DNA from: Arthrobacter sp. AL12
GTDB lineage: Bacteria > Actinomycetota > Actinomycetes > Actinomycetales > Micrococcaceae
Length of the DNA stretch: 64,000 nucleotides
Reading direction: 5' to 3'
Assembly (NCBI RefSeq): GCF_029960645.1
Contig: NZ_JASBQY010000018.1
Span: 17,909 to 81,908, forward strand
Part shown: one piece after another, positions 1 through 11,517 of the stretch
Position numbering within the stretch: the first letter of the stretch is position 1
How the letters are laid out: each line of letters opens with the position of its first letter
Notes under the pieces: model-generated
The model's database searches: none
Told to the model about the DNA's origin: nothing
Seen by the model: only the letters and a program-made list of their open reading frames with translations
Made by a program: the position numbers and the translations under genes

Positions 1-294
1 GAGGCAAGCCGCGGCTTCGTCTATGCAGTCTCGATCATGGGCGTCACCGGCGCCCGCACCTCGGTCAGCTCCGCGGCCAGGGACGTGGTGGCCGCCGCGC
101 ACGCCGCCGGCGCTGAACGCGTCTGCGTCGGGCTCGGAGTGTCCAACGCGGACCAGGTCCGGGAGATCGCCGGATACGCGGACGGCGTGATTGTGGGCAC
201 CGCGCTGGTCGTCGCCATCGGCGACGGCGGCGTGGACGCGGTAGCGTCCTTGACGAAAGACCTCAGCACCGGCCTTACCAGGGAAGAAGCCTAA
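1..294 (+). CDS. trpA: Tryptophan synthase alpha subunit, C-terminal part
   Basis: The reading frame is open from the first base, so the gene begins before the window. The visible 97 residues include VSIMGVTGAR, the conserved loop of TrpA that follows the phosphate-binding region, then GLGVSNADQVREIAGYADGV, the strand-turn-helix that binds the phosphate of indole glycerol phosphate. TrpA cleaves indole-3-glycerol phosphate to indole and glyceraldehyde 3-phosphate as part of the alpha2-beta2 complex. Its stop lies three bases before the lgt start, so the two are probably co-transcribed; trpA-lgt adjacency is common in Actinobacteria. Confidence 0.95.
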   Translation, partial: EASRGFVYAVSIMGVTGARTSVSSAARDVVAAAHAAGAERVCVGLGVSNADQVREIAGYADGVIVGTALVVAIGDGGVDAVASLTKDLSTGLTREEA

Positions 295-297
295 GCA

Positions 298-1596
298 ATG
301 CAGTCAGTCCTCCACGCGGCGGCGATGATCCCCGCGAGTATTCCGAGCCCGGACTGGTCCGGTTTCGACATCCCGCTGCCGTGGGGGTCACTGCGCATCC
401 ACGCCTACGCCCTGTGCATCCTGCTCGGCATCATCGCCGGGCTCTGGCTCACCTCCGTGCGCTGGACCAAGCGCGGCGCCCCCGAGGGCAGCGTCTGGGA
501 CATCGCCATCTGGGCCATCCCGTTCGGCATCATCGGCGGCCGGCTCTACCACGTGGTGTCCTCCCCGGACGCGTACTTCGGCCCCGGCTTCGACGGGACA
601 GGTGACCTGTCCCTGATCCCGCAGCTCCAGCGCGGCGGGCTGGGCATCTGGGGAGCCGTGCTGCTGGGCGCCGTGGGCGCGTGGATCGGCTGCCGCAAGG
701 CCGGCGTCAAGCTGAGCGCTTTCATGGACGCCGCGGCTCCCGGGCTGCTGCTGGCCCAGGCGATCGGCCGCTGGGGCAACTACTTCAACCAGGAACTCTT
801 CGGCGGGCCCACCACCCTGCCGTGGGGCCTGCAGATCGACGCCGAGAACCCGAACTTCCCTCCGGGCATGGCCGCGGACACGCTCTTCCACCCGACCTTC
901 CTCTACGAATCCCTGTGGAACCTCGTCGGCGTCGGCATCCTGCTGCTGCTGGACCGCAAATTCCGGTTCCGCCGCGGCCGCCTGTTCTGCCTGTACGCGG
1001 TCTACTACACGCTGGGCCGGGTCTGGATCGAAGCGATGCGGATCGACGACGCCGAGCTGATCAGCCTCTTCGGCATCACCACCCGGCTGAACGTGTGGAC
1101 CAGCATCTTCGTCCTGCTGGGCGCCCTGGCCGCGTTCATCATCCTGGGCCTGCGCAAGCCCACGGAACCCGACACGGTCTACCTGCCCGGACACGAGCCG
1201 TCGGAATCTGACACCCACATGGACACCGATGGCGGCACTGACACCGGCATGGCGCGCTCTGATGGCGGCACCGACGCTGGCGCTCACGGCGGCACTGAAA
1301 CCGGCACGGCGCGCGCCGACGCCGGCGATGACACGGCGGACAGGGTGCCGGCCACCGTTCCGGCCGGCGCTGTTCCTGCCCGCAGTAATGTCCGCCATTC
1401 GGATTCTGCTGTCTCAGATAGTGAATCGCGTGATAATCTCCCTGATAACCAAAGCGGTCCAGGCCACGTTTCCGCCCCAGCTGAAGCGTCAAAGGAATCC
1501 TCCGGCGGCACCAAGCCCGCCAACGGAGCACCGGCGGCCGGAGCACCCGGCCACCAGGCCACCGGAACCGCGCCGGAAGCTGAGGGCACCAAGTAG
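298..1596 (+). CDS. lgt: Prolipoprotein diacylglyceryl transferase with a long C-terminal extension
   Basis: Membrane enzyme that moves diacylglycerol from phosphatidylglycerol to the lipobox cysteine of prelipoproteins. Residues 1 to about 285 form the multi-helix core; GRWGNYFNQELFGGPT matches the Lgt signature, and FGIIGGRLYHVV precedes it with the conserved GGRxYHV motif. After the last helix (around residue 285) comes a tail of about 145 residues rich in Gly, Thr, Asp, Ala and Pro, with an imperfect repeat of GGTDTG / GGTDAG / GGTETG units. Such variable tails are known in actinobacterial Lgt and face the cytoplasm. The start is the first ATG, three bases after the trpA stop. Confidence 0.95.
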   Translation: MQSVLHAAAMIPASIPSPDWSGFDIPLPWGSLRIHAYALCILLGIIAGLWLTSVRWTKRGAPEGSVWDIAIWAIPFGIIGGRLYHVVSSPDAYFGPGFDGTGDLSLIPQLQRGGLGIWGAVLLGAVGAWIGCRKAGVKLSAFMDAAAPGLLLAQAIGRWGNYFNQELFGGPTTLPWGLQIDAENPNFPPGMAADTLFHPTFLYESLWNLVGVGILLLLDRKFRFRRGRLFCLYAVYYTLGRVWIEAMRIDDAELISLFGITTRLNVWTSIFVLLGALAAFIILGLRKPTEPDTVYLPGHEPSESDTHMDTDGGTDTGMARSDGGTDAGAHGGTETGTARADAGDDTADRVPATVPAGAVPARSNVRHSDSAVSDSESRDNLPDNQSGPGHVSAPAEASKESSGGTKPANGAPAAGAPGHQATGTAPEAEGTK

Positions 1597-1859
1597 CTCA
1601 GCGCCGGCAATCCGGGCCGCGGAGTCACCCCTCGCAGAGCCCGTTTCCACAGCGTCGTGGCAGCAGGGAAGGCAGCGGACTGCAGAGTCTTGCGGTTCGC
1701 GCAAACCCGGGCCGGCGGTCGCGTAACTGTTAGTGCAGGAAGCGGCCCTGACCTACAATTCGAATAAGATAATACTCTGTTGTGCCCATCACACCGGCGC
1801 ACCGATGCGGGCCAATGTTGTCCCTCCCATACGCACGATCAGGAGGAAGGACGTCTTCC

Positions 1860-4800
1860 ATGACCCAAACCCTGCCCAGCCCCGGTTGGTCCGAGCCCCC
1901 GCAGCCCGCCATGTCACCTTTTAAGCGCTTTGCGGCGCTTCCCGAGGCGGCGGGGCTCTACAATCCCGAGCAGGAGAAGGACGCCTGCGGCCTCGCCATC
2001 ATTGCCACACTGCGGGGGGAGCCGGGTTACGACATCGTTGACGCCGCCCTGACTGCCCTGCGCAACCTTGAGCACCGCGGTGCTGTCGGCGCCGACGAGG
2101 GCACCGGCGACGGCGCCGGACTGCTGATGCAGATCCCGGACGAATTCTTCCGCGCCGTGACCGACTTCGAACTTCCCGCCCCCGGCCAGTTTGTCGCGGG
2201 CACCGCCTTCCTCCCCGCGGAGCAGCGCGAGTCCGACGCCGCCAAGGCCGGCATCGAGGGCCTCGCCGCCGACGAAGGGCTAAAAGTCCTCGGCTGGCGC
2301 GAAGTGCCGATCGTCGCCGACCTGGTCGGGTCGATGGCCCGGGCCTGCATGCCCTACTTCTCCCAGCCGTTCTTTGCCTCCAGCACCGGGGAAGTGCTGG
2401 AGCGCAACGAACTCGACTCGCGCGCCTGGCGCATCCGGAAGCGGGCGCAGAACAAGTTCGGCGTGTACTTCCCGTCGCTGTCCTCCCGGACCATCGTCTA
2501 CAAGGGCATGCTGACCACGGCCCAGCTCGAGCCGTTCTACCCGGACCTCTCGGACAAGCGCTTCAAGACCAAGCTCGCGATCGTCCACTCCCGCTTCTCC
2601 ACCAACACCTTCCCGTCCTGGCCCCTGGCCCAGCCGTTCCGGACCATCGCCCACAACGGCGAAATCAACACGGTCAAGGGAAACCGGAACTGGATGCGCG
2701 CCCGCCAGTCGCAGCTGGCCAACCCGCTGCTGGGGGACTCACCGGAAGAGCTGTACCCGATCTGCACCCCGGGGGCCTCCGACTCGGCGTCCTTCGACGA
2801 GGTCGCGGAACTGCTCTGGCTCTCCGGCCGGCCGATCACGCACTCGATCATGATGATGATCCCCGAGGCCTGGGAAAACCACGCCACGATGGATCCGGCC
2901 CGCCGGGCCTTCTACGAGTACCACTCGCTGCTGATGGAACCGTGGGACGGCCCCGCCGCCGTGTCCTTCACCGACGGCAACCTCGTCGGCGCCACCCTGG
3001 ACCGCAACGGTCTGCGCCCGGGCCGGTTCTGGATCACCGAGGACGGCCTGATCATCTTCGCCTCCGAGGTCGGCGTGATCGACGTCGAACCCTCCAAGGT
3101 GGTCAAGAAGGGCCGCGTCTCACCCGGCAAGATGTTCCTCGTGGACACCGACGCCGGCCGGATCATCAGCGACGCCGAGGTCAAGGCCGAGGTCGCGGCA
3201 GCCAACCCCTGGGCCGACTGGGTCAAGGAAAACCTGATCGACCTCAAGGACCTGCCCGAGCGCGAGCATGTGGTGCACACCGCGGCGTCGGTCAACATCC
3301 GCCAGCGCACCTTCGGCTACACCACCGAGGAACTGAAGATCCTGCTCGGCCCGATGTCCCGCACCGGCGCCGAGCCGCTCGGCGCGATGGGTTCGGACAC
3401 CCCCGTGGCCGTGCTCTCGAAGCGGCCCCGGCTGCTGTTCGACTACTTCGTGCAGTCCTTCGCGCAGGTCACGAACCCGCCACTGGACGCCATCCGCGAG
3501 GAACTCGTCACCTCGCTGACCTGCGCGATCGGGCCCAACGGCAACCTGCTGGACACCAAGCAGGTCCGCCAGCCGCAGGTTTCGCTGCCGTTCCCGGTGA
3601 TCAACAACGACCAGCTCGCCAAGATCGCGAACATCGAAAACGCCGACGGCGACAAGGTTGCCATGAAGGTCCGCGGCCTCTACCGCCCCGAAGGCGGCGA
3701 GAACGCACTCCGCGCCCGGCTGACCGAAATCTGCGAACAGGTCTCCGGCGCCATTAACCGCGGTGTCCAGTACGTCGTGCTCTCGGACCGTGACTCGAAC
3801 GCCCAGTGGGCGCCGATCCCGTCGCTGCTGCTGGTCAGCGCCGTGCACCACCACCTGCTGCGCAGCGCCAACCGCACCAAGACCGCCCTGGTGGTCGAGG
3901 CCGGCGACGTCCGCGAAACCCACCACGTGGCCGTGCTGATCGGCTACGGCGCGTCCGCCGTGAACCCGTACCTGGCCATGGAATCCGTGGAGCAGCTGAT
4001 CTCCACCGGCGACGTCCTCGGGGTCACCGCGCAGGACGGCGTCTACAACCTGATCAAGGGCCTCGGCAAGGGCGTCCTGAAGATCATGTCCAAGATGGGC
4101 ATCTCCACCGTGGCCTCCTACACCGGAGCCCAGACCTTCGAGGCCCTGGGCCTCGGCCAGGACCTGGTGGACGAGTACTTCTCCGGCACGCACTCCCAGC
4201 TCGGCGGCGTCGGCCTGGACGTCATCGCCGCGGAGGTCGCGGCACGCCACCGGATGGCGTACCCCGAAAACGGCATCGAGCAGCCCCACCAGGCCCTGAT
4301 GGGCGGCGGCGAGTACCAGTGGCGCCGCGACGGCGAGCCGCACCTGTTCAACCCGGAGACCGTGTTCCGGCTGCAGCACGCCACCCGTGAGCGCCGGTAC
4401 GACATCTTCAAGTCCTACACCCGCGGTGTGGACGACCAGTCCGAGAACCTGATGACCCTGCGCGGGCTGCTGAAGTTCAAGGCCGGGCTGCGGACCGCGG
4501 TGCCGCTCGGGGAAGTGGAGTCCGTCTCCAGCATCGTCAAGCGGTTCTCCACCGGCGCGATGAGCTACGGCTCGATCTCGCAGGAGGCCCACGAAACCCT
4601 CGCGATCGCCATGAACCGGCTGGGCGGCAAGTCCAACACCGGTGAGGGCGGCGAGGACGTGGACCGGCTGCTCGATCCGACCCGCCGCTCGGCGGTCAAG
4701 CAGATCGCCTCCGGCCGGTTCGGCGTGACGAGCCTGTACCTGACCAACGCCGATGACATCCAGATCAAGATGGCGCAGGGTGCCAAGCCCGGCGAGGGCG

Positions 4801-6462
4801 GCCAGCTGATGGCGCAGAAGGTCTACCCCTGGGTGGCCCGGACGCGGCACTCGACGCCCGGCGTCGGGCTCATCTCCCCGCCCCCGCACCACGACATCTA
4901 CTCGATCGAGGACCTCGCCCAGCTGATCTACGACGCGAAGCGGGCCAACCCCTCGGCGCGCGTGCACGTCAAGCTGGTCTCCGAGGTCGGGATCGGCACG
5001 GTGGCCGCCGGCGTCACGAAGGCCAAAGCCGACGTCGTCCTGGTCTCCGGGCACGACGGCGGCACCGGCGCCTCGCCGCTGAACTCGCTCAAGCATGCCG
5101 GTGTCCCGTGGGAGCTGGGTCTCGCCGAGACGCAGCAGACCCTGATGCTCAACGGCCTGCGCGACCGCGTGGTGGTGCAGGTGGACGGCCAGCTCAAAAC
5201 CGGCCGCGACGTGGTGATCGCGGCGCTGCTCGGCGGCGAGGAGTTCGGTTTCGCCACCGCCCCGCTGGTGGTCTCCGGCTGCATCATGATGCGCGTCTGC
5301 CACCTCGACACCTGCCCGGTGGGCGTCGCGACGCAGAACCCGGAGCTGCGCTCCCGCTTCAACGGCAAGCCGGAATTCGTGGTCAACTTCTTCGAGTTCC
5401 TCGCCGAGGAAGTCCGTGAGATCCTGGCCGAGCTGGGCTTCCGGAGCATCGAGGAAGCCATCGGCCACGCCGAAATGCTCGACACCCGGGAGGCGATCAA
5501 CCACTGGAAGGCCGAGGGGCTGGACCTGGACCCGATCCTGCACGGTCTCGAGTTCGACGACGACGCCCCGCTGCGCAACCTCACCGGCCAGAACCACGAG
5601 CTGGACAAGCACTTTGACCAGCGCCTGTTGGTGATGGCCGCGGAAGCCCTGAGCGACCGCACCCCGGTTAAGATCGCCGTCAACGTCATCAACACGGACC
5701 GCTCCGTCGGCACGATGCTGGGCCATGTGGTCACCAAGACCTTCAGCACGGACGTACTGGCGACGGACACCATCGACATCACACTGACCGGTACCGCCGG
5801 CCAGTCGCTCGGCGCGTTCCTGCCGGCCGGCATCACGCTGCGGATGTTCGGTGACTCCAACGACTACGTCGGCAAGGGCCTGTCCGGCGGGCGCATCATC
5901 GTCCGCCCGGACCGCACCAACGTGTTCCCGGCCGAGCGCAATGTGATCGCGGGCAACGTGATCGGCTACGGCGCCACCAGCGGCGAGATGTTCCTGCGCG
6001 GCCAGGTCGGCGAACGCTTTATGGTCCGCAACTCCGGCGCCACCGCGGTGGTCGAGGGAATCGGCGACCATGGCTGCGAGTACATGACCGGAGGCCAGAC
6101 GCTCATCATCGGGCGCACCGGCCGCAACTTCGGTGCCGGCATGTCCGGCGGCACGGCCTACGTGCTGGACCTGCGGACCGAACGGGTCAACAAGCAGGCC
6201 CTCGAAGCCGGCGAGCTGCAGCTGCGCGAACTGGACGCCGAGGACCGAGAAATTGTCCATGGGCTGCTCCTGAAGCACTCCGAGGAGACCGAATCGCTGC
6301 TCGCGGCCCGGCTGCTGGAGAACTTCGACGACACCGCAGCCCGTATCACCAAGGTGCTGCCGCGCGACTACGCGGCCGTCCTGCAAACCCGTCTCGACGC
6401 CATCGAAGAGGGCCTTGACCCCGACGGCGAAGAAGTTTGGTCTCGAATCCTGGAGGTGACCG

Positions 6463-6470
<8 letters not shown>
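1860..6470 (+). CDS. gltB: Glutamate synthase (NADPH) large subunit
   Basis: 1536 residues. With GltD it makes two glutamates from glutamine and 2-oxoglutarate. The chosen ATG has a strong Shine-Dalgarno (AGGAGGAAGG, 8 bases upstream); an in-frame start 78 bases earlier lacks one. A propeptide of 42 residues precedes Cys43 (DACGLAII), the N-terminal nucleophile of the class II amidotransferase domain. The FMN-binding synthase domain follows (SYGSISQEAHE; GEGGEDVDR), then the 3Fe-4S cysteines in GCIMMRVCHLDTCPVG and a C-terminal GXGXG beta-helix domain (ATSGEMFLRG; GGTAYVLD). Its end overlaps the GltD start by 8 bases, indicating coupled translation. The 260-base gap upstream, after lgt, holds an AT-rich stretch around 1760-1775 that may be its promoter. 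Confidence 0.97.
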
Positions 6471-7920
<1,450 letters not shown>

Positions 7921-8003
7921 GCCGAAGCCGCCTTCCAGTGGCCGGCGACGGTCACATTCTGCCAACAACTTCATCCAGACAATCGACTACATAGGGTAGG
8001 TAT

Positions 8004-9500
8004 ATGAGACGCGCTAAAATAGTGGCCACCTTCGGACCGGCAATCGCGAGTTTTGAGAACACTCTCGCTGTGCTGGAAGCCGGCGTCGACGTGGCCCGTA
8101 TGAACATGAGCCATGGCGACTACGCGGTGCACGACACCACGTACGAAAACGTCCGCAAGGCTGCCGGGCAGCTCGGCAAGCCGGTCGCCATCATGGCCGA
8201 CCTGCAGGGGCCGAAGATCCGCCTGGGCCGGTTCGTGGACGGGCCGCACCTGCTGGCCGTCGGCGACACCTTCACCATCACCACCGCCGACGTCCCGGGC
8301 ACCAAGGACATCTGCTCCACCACGCTCAAGAGCCTCACCGAGGACGTCAAGCCCGGCGACGCGCTCCTGATCGACGACGGCAAGGTGGCGCTCCGCGCGA
8401 TCGACGTCGATGACGTCAAGGTCGTCGCCCAGGTGATCGTCGGCGGTTATGTGTCGAACAACAAGGGCATCAACCTGCCCGGTGTTGCCGTCAATGTGCC
8501 GGCGCTCAGCGTCAAGGACGAGGACGATCTCCGCTGGGCCATGCGCCGCGGCGTGGACATGGTGGCCCTCTCCTTCGTCCGGGATGCCTCGGACATCAAG
8601 CGGGTCCACGAGATTATGGACGAAGAAGGCCGCCGCGTGCCGGTGATCGCCAAGATCGAGAAGCCGCAGGCTGTGGAGCAGCTCCCCGAGATTATCGACG
8701 CCTTCGACGCCATCATGGTGGCCCGTGGCGACCTCGGCGTGGAACTTCCGCTTGAGGAAGTGCCGATCGTGCAGAAGCGCGCTGTTGAACTGGCCCGCCG
8801 CTGGGCCAAGCCGGTCATCGTGGCAACCCAGGTGCTGGAATCCATGATCGACAACCCGCGTCCGACCCGTGCCGAGGCCTCCGACTGCGCCAACGCCGTG
8901 CTCGACGGCGCCGATGCAGTCATGCTTTCGGGCGAGACCAGCGTGGGCAAGTTCCCGATCGAGACCGTCAAGACCATGGCCCGGATCATCGAATCCACTG
9001 AGGTCCACGGCCTGGAGCGTGTCCCCCCGCTGGGCACCAAGCCCAAGACCCGAGGCGGCGCCATCACCCGTGCCGCCGTCGAGATCGCCGACCAGCTGGA
9101 TGCGAAGTACATCTGCGCGTTCACCCAGTCCGGTGATTCGGCCCGGCGTCTGTCGCGGTTGCGTCCGACTCGCCCGGTCTTCGCCTTCACCCCGGTGGAG
9201 CATGTTTGGAACCAGCTGGCGCTGACCTGGGGCATTCAGCCAGTGCTGGTCCCGATGGTGAACCACACCGATGCGATGACGGCCCAGGTTGACCGCAGCC
9301 TGCTGAACATGGACGTCGTCGAGGACGGCGACATGGTGGTTATCGCCGCCGGGTCGCCTCCCGGAAAGGCCGGATCCACGAACATGCTCAAGGTCCACAG
9401 GGTCGGCGACCTGGCCGACGCCGGTCTCGGCGAAGCCGAGGTAGCCAAGGACAAGCTCGGCCCCTGGCCGGAAAAGAAGAAGCGGAACTCCAAGATCTAG
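8004..9500 (+). CDS. pyk: Pyruvate kinase
   Basis: 498 residues. Converts phosphoenolpyruvate and ADP to pyruvate and ATP. The N-terminal MRRAKIVATFGPA, the NMSHGDYAVH loop, MADLQGPKIRLG and the signature IIDAFDAIMVARGDLGVELP (catalytic Lys in VIAKIEKPQA just before it) are all present; VATQVLESMI and DGADAVMLSGETSVGKFP follow, then the C-terminal regulatory domain. It stands alone behind gltD with an 83-base gap and ends at a strong shared terminator. Confidence 0.97.
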   Translation: MRRAKIVATFGPAIASFENTLAVLEAGVDVARMNMSHGDYAVHDTTYENVRKAAGQLGKPVAIMADLQGPKIRLGRFVDGPHLLAVGDTFTITTADVPGTKDICSTTLKSLTEDVKPGDALLIDDGKVALRAIDVDDVKVVAQVIVGGYVSNNKGINLPGVAVNVPALSVKDEDDLRWAMRRGVDMVALSFVRDASDIKRVHEIMDEEGRRVPVIAKIEKPQAVEQLPEIIDAFDAIMVARGDLGVELPLEEVPIVQKRAVELARRWAKPVIVATQVLESMIDNPRPTRAEASDCANAVLDGADAVMLSGETSVGKFPIETVKTMARIIESTEVHGLERVPPLGTKPKTRGGAITRAAVEIADQLDAKYICAFTQSGDSARRLSRLRPTRPVFAFTPVEHVWNQLALTWGIQPVLVPMVNHTDAMTAQVDRSLLNMDVVEDGDMVVIAAGSPPGKAGSTNMLKVHRVGDLADAGLGEAEVAKDKLGPWPEKKKRNSKI

Positions 9501-9515
9501 TTCCGCGCTTGAAAC

Positions 9516-9556
9516 AAAAGGGAGGATCCCCGCCATTGGCGGGGACCCTCCCTTTT
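9516..9556. terminator. Bidirectional terminator between pyk and the ANTAR regulator
   Basis: An 18-pair near-perfect stem (AAAAGGGAGG then TCCCCGCC, one bulged mismatch) with an ATT loop, ending in a T run on the plus strand and preceded by an A run that gives a U run on the minus strand. It therefore can end both pyk and the converging regulator gene. Confidence 0.9.
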
Positions 9557-9604
9557 GGTTTATCGTTGCCGGTTTGTGTTGCCGGCTGTTGTGTTGTCTG
9601 GCGG

Positions 9605-10210
9605 CTAGTTGACCTGGTTGATGATGGTCTCGGCGACCTCGCGCATGCTCAGGCGGCGGTCCATGGACGTTTTCTGGATCCAGCGGAACGCCTCCGGCTC
9701 GGTGAGGCCCATCTTGGTGGTCAGGAGGCTCTTGGCGCGCTCCACGAGCTTGCGGGTGGCGAACTGCTCCTGCAGGTCGGTCACTTCACTTTCGAGGGCC
9801 TTGATTTCCTCGTGGCGGGAGAGCGCGATTTCCAGGGCGGGGATGAGGTCTGCGGGGGTGAAGGGCTTGACCACGTAGGCCATGGCGCCGGCGTCGCGGG
9901 CGCGCTCAACGAGTTCCTTCTGGCTGAACGCTGTCAGCAGGACCACGGGGGCGATCCGGGCCTTGACGATCTTCTCGGCGGCGGTGATGCCGTCCATGAT
10001 GGGCATCTTGACGTCCATCAGGACCAGGTCCGGCTTCAGTTCTTCGGCGAGCTGGACAGCCTTCTCGCCGTTGTCCGCTTCGCCGACGACGTCGTAGCCC
10101 TCGCCCCGCAGGATCTCGATGATGTCGAGCCGGATGAGGGTCTCATCCTCGGCCACGACCACTCGGCGCGCCGGCTTGGACGTGGGGTTTGACTCCGTCT
10201 GTTCTGACAC
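9605..10210 (-). CDS. ANTAR-domain response regulator (PdtaR-like)
   Basis: 201 residues. An N-terminal receiver domain (VVVAEDETLIRLDI; phospho-acceptor Asp66 in LVLMDVKMP; Thr in VVLLTAFS; Lys in YVVKPF) is joined by a coiled coil (around 128-150) to a C-terminal ANTAR domain (KLVERAKSLLTTKMGLTEPEAFRW and onwards) that binds paired hexaloop RNA hairpins. The arrangement equals mycobacterial PdtaR (Rv1626), which acts with the PdtaS histidine kinase as an RNA-binding antiterminator. The kinase is not in the window. Placement after pyk is typical of Actinobacteria. A GGAGTTCC ribosome site precedes the ATG. Confidence 0.93.
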   Translation of the reverse strand: MSEQTESNPTSKPARRVVVAEDETLIRLDIIEILRGEGYDVVGEADNGEKAVQLAEELKPDLVLMDVKMPIMDGITAAEKIVKARIAPVVLLTAFSQKELVERARDAGAMAYVVKPFTPADLIPALEIALSRHEEIKALESEVTDLQEQFATRKLVERAKSLLTTKMGLTEPEAFRWIQKTSMDRRLSMREVAETIINQVN

Positions 10211-10414
10211 GGGAACTCCTTGGAAAGGTACGGCGGGAACTAGACCATCTTAGGTTGTCACCGCTGCTGTACTGGGACCGGGTTGGGTTCGATGCGGCGT
10301 CACTGGCGCGATTCTGGAATTCAGCCTATCTGCATGTAGAGTAAATTCGCGCACTGGAAGCGATCGCGTTGCTCACAGCACTGTGGTGGGGCGATTATGA
10401 CACCGGTGTTCCGC

Positions 10415-10495
10415 GCCCGAGTGGCGGAATGGCAGACGCGCCGCACTCAAAATGCGGTATCGAAAGGTGTGTGGGTTCGAGTCCCACCTCGGGCA
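10415..10495 (+). tRNA. tRNA-Leu (anticodon CAA)
   Basis: Acceptor GCCCGAG pairs with CTCGGGC, discriminator A. The anticodon stem CCGCA/TGCGG holds the loop CTCAAAA, giving anticodon CAA. A long variable arm and T stem GTGGG/CCCAC with loop TTCGAGT are present, as expected of a class II tRNA. No CCA is encoded (ACA follows). The last 22 bases and about 8 bases beyond are copied in three dispersed repeats at 16.8, 32.3 and 40.1 kb. Confidence 0.97.
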
Positions 10496-10556
10496 CAGTG
10501 TTTTCCCTGTTCAGGGGCTTGTGAGCCTCTGAGTGTGCACAAATTGTGAACTTATG

Positions 10557-10578
10557 GGCCCCTCCGGGGGCCTTTTTT
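10557..10578 (+). terminator. Terminator after tRNA-Leu
   Basis: GGCCCC and GGGGCC form a six-pair stem followed by six T bases, about 60 bases after the tRNA. The palindrome-like GTGTGCACAaatTGTGAAC (10533-10551) lies just before it and aligns with the 3' palindrome of the dispersed repeats. Confidence 0.8.
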
Positions 10579-11011
10579 GTTGGCCGGTGCTGTGGCCGGG
10601 CGGCTTCTTCTGTGGCTGGGGCAGCGGTGTTGCTGCTCACTCATTCATGGCCAGGTACGCCTGGAACCGCATGACTTGTTGCTAATTGGGGATCAGATCC
10701 TCTTGGATATCGCTGTCGGCAGCCGGAACGGGACAATCCGTACGCGCTGGGTGCGCCGGACGATTGTGGGCATCCGGCCTGGCGGTCAGTAGCGTGCAGA
10801 CTCGTTCAAGTGAGTTGCTGCTTTGCGGGCCCGCGGAACCTGTTTCCCATTTTTGAGCTCGATCCAAACGGAGCAGTCCGGGGACCGTTCGAACATCGTC
10901 CGGTGACAAGCTCGGGCTTTAGCCGAGCGTCATGTATTCGGAGTCAGGGGCGGCCATGGTGTTCTTCGGCGCCGGGGGCTGTTTCGTCACGCGCAGCCTA
11001 TGCCCGGCTCG
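10579..11011. other. Intergenic stretch without a recognisable gene
   Basis: No frame here has protein-like composition with a ribosome site, and no family motif was recognised. It separates the core region from the accessory region that follows. Confidence 0.5.
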
Positions 11012-11161
11012 CTACAACGGCGCAGAACCCGAGCCGCCGTCGTTCTTACGCCGGGACCAGCGCAGCGCCCAGCGGACGATGAGCGTCACGACCACGACGA
11101 CGATGGCGACCATCACGAGCATCGCCAGGAACACCATGACGTGCCAGCCCTCGAGCCTCAC
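11012..11161 (-). CDS. Small single-pass membrane protein (49 aa)
   Basis: Starts at a GTG that overlaps the stop of the upstream gene as GTGA, so translation is coupled. The sequence is one long hydrophobic helix (MVFLAMLVMVAIVVVVVTLI) followed by a basic patch (RWALRWSRRKN) and a short Gly/Ser tail, giving an N-out, C-in topology by the positive-inside rule. No family was recognised. The overlap and the helix make it a likely real gene despite its size. Confidence 0.65.
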   Translation of the reverse strand: MRLEGWHVMVFLAMLVMVAIVVVVVTLIVRWALRWSRRKNDGGSGSAPL

Positions 11162-11457
11162 CGATTCCCCTGGATGGCCTGCAGGTCTGCGGCCAGGGCT
11201 ACCATCGCGGAGGTGGGCGGCTCCGGCTCGCCCGCGGTATCCCCGAAGCTGTTACCGAACCATTTCTGCCAGACGGTAGCCACGACCTCGGGGGTGACGG
11301 TCTCGCGGGCGGCAAACAGCGCGGCGAAATCTTCCATCTCCGGGCCGTACTCGTCGGCCGGCGCTCCGAGGTCCAAGACGCCGAGCAGGTCGTGGGCGTT
11401 CAGGCGTTCGGTGATGGCGGCGCGCATGCGTGCGTATTCCGGGGTGCTGGTGTCCAT
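11158..11457 (-). CDS. Hypothetical protein resembling the DUF1871 fold
   Basis: 99 residues, soluble and acidic. The N-terminal YARMRAAITERLNAHDLLGVLDLGAP followed by DEYGPEMEDF is reminiscent of the DUF1871 pattern in which a short helix pair precedes an acidic segment ending in a conserved tyrosine and aspartates; this assignment is tentative. It leads a two-gene unit with the 49-residue membrane protein. Function unknown. Confidence 0.65.
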   Translation of the reverse strand: MDTSTPEYARMRAAITERLNAHDLLGVLDLGAPADEYGPEMEDFAALFAARETVTPEVVATVWQKWFGNSFGDTAGEPEPPTSAMVALAADLQAIQGNR

Positions 11458-11517
11458 GGCGCCATTCTAGGAGCAATCAGAACAGGGATGGTGAAAGACC
11501 CGTCTAGGATGACCGGC

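Noticed and set aside
388..1398. Long minus-strand frame opposite lgt
   Set aside because: Shadow frame of a real gene; composition is unlike proteins and there is no ribosome site.
3120..6386. Very long open frame on the minus strand opposite gltB (1088 codons)
   Set aside because: It is the mirror of a high-GC gene; its translation is rich in His, Gly, Val and Asp with no family motif, while the plus strand encodes a complete glutamate synthase.
10395..10640. 81-codon minus-strand frame across tRNA-Leu
   Set aside because: Such frames over tRNA genes are a well-known annotation error; the tRNA structure explains the sequence.
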